DNA of 18,841 nt from an uncultured Methylococcaceae bacterium (GTDB lineage Bacteria > Pseudomonadota > Gammaproteobacteria > Methylococcales > Methylococcaceae). The stretch is from positions 1-18,841 of the forward strand of contig CAIVXW010000009.1 of assembly GCA_903910005.1 (NCBI GenBank), written 5' to 3'. Below the pieces are notes generated by a model, which was not told where the DNA came from, did no database searches, and saw nothing but the letters and a program-made list of their open reading frames with translations. Below, piece after piece: positions 12,719-18,841 of the stretch (position 1 is the first letter of the stretch; every line of letters starts with the position of its first letter). The position numbers and the translations under genes were made by a program.

Positions 12719-14194
12719 TCAAAAAACTTTTTTACGGTCGTTGGACGACGGAATGTTGAGGGCTTCCCGGTATTTGGCGATGGTGCGCCGGGCCACATGG
12801 ATACCCCGTTCCCTCAGCAGGGCGGAAATGGTCAGATCGCTCAGGGGTCTGGAAGAATCCTCCCGTTCGACCATTTCCTTCAGAAAGGCCTTGATCGCCG
12901 TGGCCGAGCATTCTCCACCTGCCTCGGTCTGTACGTGGCTGGAAAAGAAATACTTGAATTCATAGATGCCATTGGGGGTATGGATGTATTTCTGGGTAGT
13001 GACCCGCGAGATGGTGGATTCGTGCATTTCCACTTCCTCGGCAATATCCCTGAGTACCAGGGGTTTCATGGCGGTTTCACCGTGTTCGAGAAATTCCTTC
13101 TGACGTTCGACGATGGAGCGAGCCACCCGCAGCAGGGTCTTGTTGCGGCTTTGCAGGCTTTTGATAAACCAGCGGGCTTCCTGCAGATGGTTTTTCATGG
13201 TGGTATTGTCGGCACTGTTGTCCGCTCGCCGGATCAGGTTTGAATACAGCGAATTGATGCGTAGTTTTGGCGCAATCTCCGGGTTGAGGGTTACTACCCA
13301 TTCATTATTCTGCCGGAATACATACACATCCGGGGTAATGTATTCGGATTCACGCGAGGCAATCAACCGGCCCGGTTTGGGTTCAAGGGTACGAATCAGG
13401 GCCAGGATGGCAGTCAGGGCCTCATCGGTAAAGTCGAGCGTTTTTTTGAGGCGGTTCAAATCCTTTTTGGCCAGCAGATCCAGATGTTTACCGGCCAGAG
13501 CCAGGGCCTCCCGTCGCCAGGGCGTTTGCTCCGGCAGTTGTCTTAACTGGATACACAGGCAATCGGCCAGATCAAGGGCAGCCACGCCGACCGGTTCAAA
13601 ATTCTGTACCCGGTGCAGTACGGCCCTGATTTCATCCAGTTCCAGACCGGGTAATTGTGACTCAAGTCCCTGGTGAATCTCTTCCAGTCCAACCGTCAGG
13701 TAACCGTCTTCATTGATGGAATCAATAATGGCGGTGGCAATGGCGTAATCCTGGTCACTAAACGGCGTCAGTTCCATCTGCCAGTGCAGATGATCCTGCA
13801 GGGTTTCGGTCGGTGCCTTTTGCTGGGCAAAATCCTCGTTGTCAGGGGATGATGCCCCCCCGCCAGCCGCAGCGTAGCCGGACAGGTTGTCATAGACTTC
13901 GTCCCAGGATGAATCGACCGGCAATTCCTGCGGAATGGCCCGTTCGAGATCAAGATTGGGCAATTCGGTAAATTCCGCCTCTTCCTTGCGGGCTGGCGGT
14001 TCGGCCAGATCACCGGTTTCGGGGGCCGGAGCGGTATCATCATCAGCCGTCTCCAGCATCATGTTGGAGTCAAGTACCTGCTGAATTTCCTGTTGCAAAT
14101 CAAGGCTGGATAACTGTAACAGCTTGATCGCCTGTTGCAGTTGGGGGGTCATGGTCAGTTGCTGACCCATCCGGAGTTGCAGCGTTTGCTTCAT
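12719..14194 (-). CDS. rpoN: RNA polymerase sigma-54 factor
   Basis: RpoN directs polymerase to -24/-12 promoters that need enhancer-binding ATPases. The 491-residue protein has the glutamine-rich region I (MKQTLQLRMGQQLTMTPQLQ onward, residues 1-48) that contacts activators. An acidic region II of about 50-130 follows, rich in Asp, Glu and Pro. Next come the core-binding domain and the helix-turn-helix region with STISRVTTQKYIHTPNGIYE. The RpoN box ARRTIAKYRE (468-477) reads promoter -24 and differs from the usual ARRTVAKYRE only by Ile for Val. It sits in the usual place between lptB and hpf. The 120-base gap after lptB is the largest in the cluster and holds a stable hairpin, so rpoN may have its own promoter or processing site. 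Confidence 0.97.
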   Translation of the reverse strand: MKQTLQLRMGQQLTMTPQLQQAIKLLQLSSLDLQQEIQQVLDSNMMLETADDDTAPAPETGDLAEPPARKEEAEFTELPNLDLERAIPQELPVDSSWDEVYDNLSGYAAAGGGASSPDNEDFAQQKAPTETLQDHLHWQMELTPFSDQDYAIATAIIDSINEDGYLTVGLEEIHQGLESQLPGLELDEIRAVLHRVQNFEPVGVAALDLADCLCIQLRQLPEQTPWRREALALAGKHLDLLAKKDLNRLKKTLDFTDEALTAILALIRTLEPKPGRLIASRESEYITPDVYVFRQNNEWVVTLNPEIAPKLRINSLYSNLIRRADNSADNTTMKNHLQEARWFIKSLQSRNKTLLRVARSIVERQKEFLEHGETAMKPLVLRDIAEEVEMHESTISRVTTQKYIHTPNGIYEFKYFFSSHVQTEAGGECSATAIKAFLKEMVEREDSSRPLSDLTISALLRERGIHVARRTIAKYREALNIPSSNDRKKVF

Positions 14195-14218
14195 GCGATT
14201 CCCGTGCTGGTAACATTG

Positions 14219-14234
14219 ACTGGCCGCAGCCAGT
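14219..14234 (-). other. stem-loop with UNCG-type tetraloop before rpoN
   Basis: On the minus strand ACTGGC and GCCAGT form a perfect 6-bp stem closing a TGCG loop. In RNA this is C(UGCG)G, a member of the very stable UNCG tetraloop class. It lies 24 bases before the rpoN ATG and has no T-run after it, so it is not an intrinsic terminator. It could be a processing or stability element in the lptB-rpoN message. Confidence 0.5.
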
Positions 14235-14314
14235 GGAGGTTAAGGACGTATGGTGTCCAGTTTACCCTGAATGGGTGTTGCAGGGGGTACGCATTCATGT
14301 CAGTCAGGATTGAT

Positions 14315-15040
14315 TCACAGGGCAAAGTGTTCACCCAGGTAGACCTGCCGGACTTCCTGATTGGCGACAATTTCCGCAGGCAGACCCTGAGCGATGACCT
14401 TGCCCGCATTGATGATGAAGGCCCGGTCACAAATTCCGAGGGTTTCCCTGACGTTATGCTCGGTAATGAGAATGCCGATACCACGCGCCCTGAGATGGGC
14501 GATGATTTTCTGAATCTCAATGATGGAAATGGGATCAACCCCGGCGAAGGGTTCATCCAGCAACAAAAAATGGGGATCGGTGGCCAGGGCCCGGGCAATC
14601 TCCACCCGGCGGCGTTCGCCCCCCGACAGGCCCAGGGCTGGCCGGGTACGCAGATGCGCTACGTTAAATTCTTCCAGCAACTGGTCAATCAGGCTCTCAC
14701 GGCGGGGTTTGGTCAAATCCTTGCGTAATTCCAGCACGGCACGTAGATTGTCCTCCACGTTCAGGCGACGAAAGATGGACGGTTCCTGGGGCAGGTAGCC
14801 AATGCCCAGTCGGGCGCGGGCGTGCATGGGCAAGTGGGTCACGTCACGCTCATCCAGCCGGATGGAACCGGTATCGGGGCGGATCAGCCCTACAATCATG
14901 TAAAAGCAGGTGGTTTTACCGGCTCCGTTGGGGCCCAGCAAGCCGACGATTTCGCCGCTGGCCATGGCGATGGACACGCCGTCCACCACATTGCGCCGGT
15001 TATAGGCCTTGACCAGGTCACTGGCAGCGAGGAGGGTCAT
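14315..15040 (-). CDS. lptB: lipopolysaccharide export ATPase
   Basis: LptB is the cytoplasmic ATPase of the LptB2FGC complex that extracts lipopolysaccharide from the inner membrane. The 241-residue protein has Walker A GPNGAGKT (36-43), Q-loop Q85 in YLPQEPSIFRRL, signature LSGGERRRVEIAR (138-150), Walker B FLLLDEP (158-164) with catalytic E163, and H-loop H195 in ITEHN. The Q-loop sequence and the conserved C-terminal segment VRQVYLGEHF are characteristic of LptB. Its ATG overlaps the lptA stop by four bases (ATGA). The permeases LptF and LptG are not in this cluster, as in E. coli. Confidence 0.97.
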   Translation of the reverse strand: MTLLAASDLVKAYNRRNVVDGVSIAMASGEIVGLLGPNGAGKTTCFYMIVGLIRPDTGSIRLDERDVTHLPMHARARLGIGYLPQEPSIFRRLNVEDNLRAVLELRKDLTKPRRESLIDQLLEEFNVAHLRTRPALGLSGGERRRVEIARALATDPHFLLLDEPFAGVDPISIIEIQKIIAHLRARGIGILITEHNVRETLGICDRAFIINAGKVIAQGLPAEIVANQEVRQVYLGEHFAL

Positions 15041-15558
15041 TTCGATTGCAACCTGACATGCACCCGCTGACGCGCCGAACCGGTTGTTCCTGCCTTGAAC
15101 AGGCCATTTTTGATGTCGTATTCAATTCGGTCGCTGGCGGTTGAATTCTGCCCCTGCCAGACCAGAGCCTGATCGTACAGGATCAGGATGCCGGTCACGG
15201 GAAAGTACTCCGAGCGCAGTGCCGTACCCCGGATGTCCTCCTTGCCTGCCTCGGGCGTTTGTTTGAGCCGCATGGGATTGCCGGTCACCACGATCTTTTC
15301 GGTTTTACCGCCCTTGTCATGAACCACCATCCTGTCTCCGCGCACTTCCAGACTACCCTGGGCAGCCTTGACATTGCCCATATAAAGGGTTTCGCCCTTG
15401 CGTTCCTCGTAGGTGGCACTGTCCGCCTCAATGTCAATCGGTTGACGCGAATCACTGTTGAGGGCGTGAACCGGCCCGGCCAGGCTCCATAACCAGCCGC
15501 AGGCCAGCCCGGCAAGAACGTATCGGCCCTCAGGGGTTAGCCGTTTTTTTTGCATCAT
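15037..15558 (-). CDS. lptA: lipopolysaccharide transport periplasmic protein LptA
   Basis: LptA polymerises into the beta-jellyroll bridge that carries lipopolysaccharide across the periplasm. The 173-residue form begins MMQKKRLTPEGR and then a hydrophobic segment ending GPVHA, a good signal peptide with cleavage after residue 33. The OstA-type fold follows: PIDIEADSATYEERKGETLY, then GNVKAAQGSLEVRGDRMVV and RIEYDIKNGLFKAG near the C terminus. The frame continues upstream to 15606, but that start would put 16 residues before the signal peptide. ATG 15558, or the adjacent ATG 15555, is preferred. This start lies inside lptC, overlapping it by 29 bases (26 for 15555), which suggests coupled translation. 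Confidence 0.92.
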   Translation of the reverse strand: MMQKKRLTPEGRYVLAGLACGWLWSLAGPVHALNSDSRQPIDIEADSATYEERKGETLYMGNVKAAQGSLEVRGDRMVVHDKGGKTEKIVVTGNPMRLKQTPEAGKEDIRGTALRSEYFPVTGILILYDQALVWQGQNSTASDRIEYDIKNGLFKAGTTGSARQRVHVRLQSK

Positions 15559-16117
15559 GTTTTCTGCGAACCTCAGACAACAACCGTATCTTGACGTCGT
15601 CACCAAAATGAACCTCAGCCCCCTTGCCGGAAAGCCGGTCCGGAGGGCTTGATAATTCGATGTACTCGCTGGTTTCAGCGTAATCCTGATCCGGCTTGAG
15701 CCGCACGTTACGGGTCAGGATCTCCAGTTTGCGCCCTTCCGCATCAGCGGCCCGGCTGATGTGAACGGCTCCGTTCAGATAAATGATTTCACCGCCCGCA
15801 GGCAGCACGGCAGTCTCTGCCTGTATCACCCAGGGCGTTTGGTGTGCCTGGTAAAGGGTGAGTGCAGGTTCCATCAGTTCGGTATGGTCGTCTTCCGGAT
15901 AGTGGTGCAGCATGCTGGCCTTGAGGGTTTGCCGGGGGTTACCGGATTCGTCCAGTACGGTACGGGTGACGTCCCGCGAGTAATAATCAATGCGGCCAGC
16001 CGAGCGGGCCGTATCCGGCTGGTTTTGCCGGGGAGTCAGCAGGGAGGCCAGCCAGCCCGACAGTACGGCCAGGGTCACCAGGGTGACAGACCACCGGAGC
16101 GTGCCTTGATCCCGCAT
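15530..16117 (-). CDS. lptC: lipopolysaccharide export system protein LptC
   Basis: LptC is a bitopic inner-membrane protein that passes lipopolysaccharide from LptB2FG to LptA. The 195-residue protein has one N-terminal transmembrane segment (about residues 8-27, RWSVTLVTLAVLSGWLASLL) and a periplasmic beta-jellyroll. Family segments include ARSAGRIDYYSRDVTRTVLD, EPALTLYQAHQTPWVIQAET, and YIELSSPPDRLSGKGAEVHF. The length fits E. coli LptC (191). It starts 4 bases after kdsC and overlaps lptA at its end. Sequence conservation in LptC is low, so the call relies partly on its position between kdsC and lptA. Confidence 0.93.
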   Translation of the reverse strand: MRDQGTLRWSVTLVTLAVLSGWLASLLTPRQNQPDTARSAGRIDYYSRDVTRTVLDESGNPRQTLKASMLHHYPEDDHTELMEPALTLYQAHQTPWVIQAETAVLPAGGEIIYLNGAVHISRAADAEGRKLEILTRNVRLKPDQDYAETSEYIELSSPPDRLSGKGAEVHFGDDVKIRLLSEVRRKHDAKKTANP

Positions 16118-16121
16118 GCAA

Positions 16122-16658
16122 TCAGGTGTGACTGGCCAGAATTCTGTCCAGGGTGCCCTGGGCCTTCATCACCAGATCACACACGTCACGGGCAGCCCCG
16201 GCTCCGCCGGGATGCGGCGTCAGCCAGTGCAGGTATGGCAGGATACAGGGGTGGGAGTCGCTAACCCCAACCGCCAGCCCCACCCGCCGCAACACCGGCA
16301 CATCCAGCAAATCGTCTCCCACGTGGGCAATCTGATCCGGTTCCAGTTGCAGTTCCCGGCACAAGGCCTCAAGGGCGGGCAGTTTGTCCTGATAGCCCTG
16401 ATAAATATGGTTGACGCCCAGGCTGTCCATCCGTTTTTCCACGGAAGCCGAATAGCGTCCGGAAATCACCGCCGTTTCGACACCGGACTTTCTCAGCAGT
16501 TTGATGCCCAGCCCGTCACGGGAATGAAAGCCCTTGTATTCCTGACCGGCCTGGTCAAAAAACAAACGGCCATCGGTCAGTACCCCGTCGATATCAAAAA
16601 TAACCAGACGGATACGTGCCGCCCGTTCCAGCAGTTCTTGTTCGGAAACACCTGTCAT
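16122..16658 (-). CDS. kdsC: 3-deoxy-D-manno-octulosonate 8-phosphate phosphatase
   Basis: KdsC removes phosphate from Kdo-8-phosphate, releasing Kdo for the lipopolysaccharide inner core. The 178-residue protein is a capless C0-type HAD phosphatase that normally works as a tetramer. HAD motif I is FDIDGVLTDG with nucleophile D22 and acid/base D24, motif II is S66 in VISGR, motif III K92 in QDKLPAL, and motif IV GDD (114-116) in HVGDDLLDVP. The C-terminal tail contains HPGGAGAARDVCDLVM, which helps close the active site in this family. Its ATG overlaps the kdsD stop by one base (TAATG), so the two steps of the pathway are coupled at translation. Confidence 0.96.
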   Translation of the reverse strand: MTGVSEQELLERAARIRLVIFDIDGVLTDGRLFFDQAGQEYKGFHSRDGLGIKLLRKSGVETAVISGRYSASVEKRMDSLGVNHIYQGYQDKLPALEALCRELQLEPDQIAHVGDDLLDVPVLRRVGLAVGVSDSHPCILPYLHWLTPHPGGAGAARDVCDLVMKAQGTLDRILASHT

Positions 16659-17662
16659 TACACTAACCCCGCCTTGAATAAATCGTGCATGTTCAATGCA
16701 CCGATGAGACGCCGTTCCTGGTCTACGACCAGCAGCGCGTTGATTTTTTTCTCCTGCATGATTTTCACCGTCTCACTGGCCAACCGGTCAGCGGTTACGG
16801 TGGTACAGTCCGCCGTCATGGCAGCCTGAATCGGTGTGGCATGGACGTCGGCTTCGCGTTCCAGCAGACGCCGCAGATCGCCATCGGTAAAAATGCCGAG
16901 TACCCGGTTTGCCTCATCCACCACGGCTGTCATGCCCAGTTTTTTGCGGGTCATTTCCAGTATGGCGGTTTTTACCCGCGCCGTCTGGCTGACCCCGGGA
17001 ACATCCGCACCCCGGTGCATGACATCCTCCACCCGCAGCAACAGCCGCCGCCCCAGGCTGCCGGCCGGATGGGAAAAGGCAAAATCCTCGCGGCTGAATC
17101 CACGTGCATCCAGCAGGGCCACTGCCAGGGCATCGCCCAAAGCCAGCATGGCCGTGGTACTTGAGGTGGGAGCCAGCCCGAGCGGGCAGGCTTCTTCCGC
17201 CACGGCAGCGTCGAGAAAAACCTCGGCCTGGCGTGCCAGGGTGGAATCGGCGTGTCCGCTCATGGCAATCAGGGGAATGCGGCGGTGACGGATTAGATGG
17301 AGAATGGCCAGCAGTTCGTCGGTTTCGCCCGAGTAGGACAAGGCCAGTACCACATCGCCTGCCAGTATCATGCCCATGTCGCCATGACCGGCTTCAGCCG
17401 GGTGAACGAAAAAAGCCGGTGTTCCGGTACTGGCCAGGGTTGCGGCGATTTTGCCGGCAATGTGCCCTGATTTTCCCATGCCGGTGACAATCACCCGCCC
17501 ACGGCAGGCCAGCATCAACCGGCAGGCACCCACAAAACGCTCATCCAGCCGGGCAGCCAGCGTGGCAACTGCCCGGGCCTCGGTGTGCAGGACTGCCTGG
17601 GCGCGTTGCATCAGGGCTGCCGGATTGAGCGTACCGCCCTCCCCCGTCGCCGCCAGGGTCAT
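16658..17662 (-). CDS. kdsD: D-arabinose 5-phosphate isomerase
   Basis: KdsD interconverts ribulose 5-phosphate and arabinose 5-phosphate, the first step toward Kdo. The 334-residue protein has an N-terminal SIS sugar-isomerase domain (about 45-185) with VTGMGKSGHIAGKIAATL (59-76), HPAEAGHGDMGM (87-98) and SYSGETDEL. Two CBS domains follow (about 211-268 and 279-332), as in the E. coli enzyme. The segment APTSSTTAMLALGDALA in the SIS domain is also typical. Its ATG overlaps the aminotransferase stop by four bases (ATGA). In E. coli this position in the cluster follows yrbG (a calcium/sodium antiporter gene), which is not seen here; an aminotransferase is in its place. Confidence 0.96.
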   Translation of the reverse strand: MTLAATGEGGTLNPAALMQRAQAVLHTEARAVATLAARLDERFVGACRLMLACRGRVIVTGMGKSGHIAGKIAATLASTGTPAFFVHPAEAGHGDMGMILAGDVVLALSYSGETDELLAILHLIRHRRIPLIAMSGHADSTLARQAEVFLDAAVAEEACPLGLAPTSSTTAMLALGDALAVALLDARGFSREDFAFSHPAGSLGRRLLLRVEDVMHRGADVPGVSQTARVKTAILEMTRKKLGMTAVVDEANRVLGIFTDGDLRRLLEREADVHATPIQAAMTADCTTVTADRLASETVKIMQEKKINALLVVDQERRLIGALNMHDLFKAGLV

Positions 17663-18841
17663 GCCGGGCGTTCGAGGCGTTCAAGCAGTACGTTCTGCGC
17701 GGCGTCAACCGCTACGCCCCGATTGATGGGGGCATGTTGTTCGGCCAGCACGGCTTCAAGGGCACTCAGACAGAACAGCACGTTTTTGGGGGTGGCACTG
17801 TAACCCATGAGGCCGATGCGCCAGATTTTTCCGGCCAGGGTGCCCAGACCGGCACCGATCTCCAGACCGTAACGGTTCAGCAGGGTGCTGCGAACCCGGG
17901 CTTCATCGACACCGTCCGGAATGGTTACGGCATTGAGTTGCGGCAAGCGTGAGGCTTCCGGCACGATGAATGACAGGCCGAGGGCCTCCAGACCGGCCTT
18001 GAGGGCTTCGTGCAGGTCGCGGTGACGTTGCCAGGCCGCCTCAATGCCCTCTTCCTGCAACATGACCAGTGCCTCATGCAGGCCATACAGGGCATTGATG
18101 GGGGCGGTATGATGATACGCCCGCTTGGCACCGCCGCCCCAGTAGTTCATGACCAGATTGAGATCAAGGAACCAGCTTTGTACCCGGGTTTTACGGTTGC
18201 GGATAACCTCGACGGCACGCGGGCTGAAACTCACCGGTGACAGTCCGGGAGTACAGGACAGGCACTTCTGCGAGCCGGAGTAAATGGCGTCGATTCCCCA
18301 GCCTTCCACCTCCAGCGGGCAGCCGCCCAGTGAGGTCACAGCGTCGACGATGACCAGACAGCCGTGTTCATGGGCCAGGGCCGCGAGGGTTTTGACATCG
18401 GAACAGGCACCGGTTGAGGTTTCCGCATGGACGAAGGCCAGTATTTTGGCATCCGGGTGACCCTTGAGGGCCGCTTCCACCTTGGCCGGATCAACCGGCA
18501 TGCCCCAGGCGTCTTCGACCACCACCGGGGTGGCCCCGCAGCGTTCGACGTTTTCCTTCATGCGGCCACCAAACACACCGTTGATGCAAACGATCACCTT
18601 GTCACCCGGTTCCACCAGATTGACAAAGCAGGTTTCCATCCCGGCTGAACCCGGAGCCGATACCGGCAGGGTTAGTTCATAACTGGTACGGAATGCGTAA
18701 TGCAGCAGGGATTTCATTTCATCCATCATGCCGACGAACACCGGATCCAGGTGGCCGATGGTGGGACGTGACAGGGCTTCAAGGATGCGCGGATGCACGT
18801 CGGAGGGACCTGGGCCCATCAGGGTGCGGGTGGGGGGATTG
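17659..18841 (-). CDS. alanine/serine-glyoxylate-type aminotransferase, 5' end outside window
   Basis: This is a class V PLP aminotransferase of the alanine-glyoxylate/serine-glyoxylate family, which transfers amino groups to glyoxylate. From the internal Met at 18819 there are 386 residues. Upstream in-frame codons to the window edge read NPPTRTL and join the conserved MGPGPSDVHPR, so the true start lies beyond 18841. Motifs are SAPGSAGMETCFVNL for cofactor phosphate binding, IVDAVTSLGG with the PLP-ring aspartate, and K185 (counted from that Met) in YSGSQKCLSCTPGLSPVSF as the Schiff-base lysine. The stop overlaps kdsD by four bases. The exact donor (alanine, serine or aspartate) cannot be told. 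It heads, or lies near the head of, the kds-lpt-rpoN cluster. Confidence 0.92.
   Translation of the reverse strand, partial: NPPTRTLMGPGPSDVHPRILEALSRPTIGHLDPVFVGMMDEMKSLLHYAFRTSYELTLPVSAPGSAGMETCFVNLVEPGDKVIVCINGVFGGRMKENVERCGATPVVVEDAWGMPVDPAKVEAALKGHPDAKILAFVHAETSTGACSDVKTLAALAHEHGCLVIVDAVTSLGGCPLEVEGWGIDAIYSGSQKCLSCTPGLSPVSFSPRAVEVIRNRKTRVQSWFLDLNLVMNYWGGGAKRAYHHTAPINALYGLHEALVMLQEEGIEAAWQRHRDLHEALKAGLEALGLSFIVPEASRLPQLNAVTIPDGVDEARVRSTLLNRYGLEIGAGLGTLAGKIWRIGLMGYSATPKNVLFCLSALEAVLAEQHAPINRGVAVDAAQNVLLERLERPA

Noticed and set aside
12693..12722. Upstream start of hpf overlapping rpoN
   Set aside because: The ATG at 12692 gives exactly the E. coli-like 95-residue protein; the extension has no counterpart.
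1..18841. Defence system, prophage, CRISPR or mobile island
   Set aside because: All complete genes have clear housekeeping or metabolic families, and no nuclease, integrase, transposase, spaced repeat array or abrupt composition change was seen by eye.

Overview
The window looks like chromosomal housekeeping DNA from a moderately GC-rich gammaproteobacterium. Evidence for this is the E. coli-type SpeD, a YhfA-like OsmC protein, an E. coli-type Blc lipocalin, and a kdsD-kdsC-lptC-lptA-lptB-rpoN-hpf-rapZ cluster in the classic gammaproteobacterial order. Genus cannot be fixed from sequence alone. No tRNA, rRNA, CRISPR array, insertion sequence, integrase or phage gene was seen, and the complete genes read through without frameshifts.

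Layout. (1) 1-818, plus strand: the end of a periplasmic adaptor protein and the ATPase of a MacB/LolD-like export system. (2) 858-2960, plus: hemL (tetrapyrrole synthesis) and a protein with two receiver domains, the first degenerate. (3) 3069-6239, plus: a YhfA-like OsmC protein, speD (spermidine synthesis), then trpD and trpC (tryptophan synthesis). This resembles the Pseudomonas trpGDC-vfr-osmC-speD neighbourhood, but with vfr missing and the order changed. (4) 8907-6242, minus: a Blc-type outer-membrane lipocalin overlapping a large GH57-family glycoside hydrolase, ending tail-to-tail 2 bp from trpC. (5) 8908-9362: an intergenic stretch ending in a strong IscR-type operator. (6) 9363-11360, plus: iscR, a group I cysteine desulfurase and iscA, with no iscU, hscBA or fdx. 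(7) 18841-11496, minus: an alanine/serine-glyoxylate-type aminotransferase (5' end outside the window), kdsD, kdsC, lptC, lptA, lptB, rpoN, hpf and rapZ. Most of these overlap or lie a few bases apart, and ptsN is absent between hpf and rapZ.

How the genes work together. The minus-strand cluster makes and hydrolyses Kdo precursors (KdsD, KdsC), supplies the inner-membrane, periplasmic and ATPase parts of the Lpt lipopolysaccharide bridge (LptC, LptA, LptB), and adds sigma-54, a ribosome hibernation factor and RapZ. The isc genes form a feedback circuit: IscR senses Fe-S status and probably represses its own promoter. The trp genes do two consecutive-pathway steps. The blc-GH57 pair is the least explained unit.

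I found no convincing new multi-gene defence or mobile system. The most interesting points are the blc-GH57 pairing, the pseudo-receiver protein, the isc cluster lacking iscU, the missing ptsN, and a few structured intergenic sequences.
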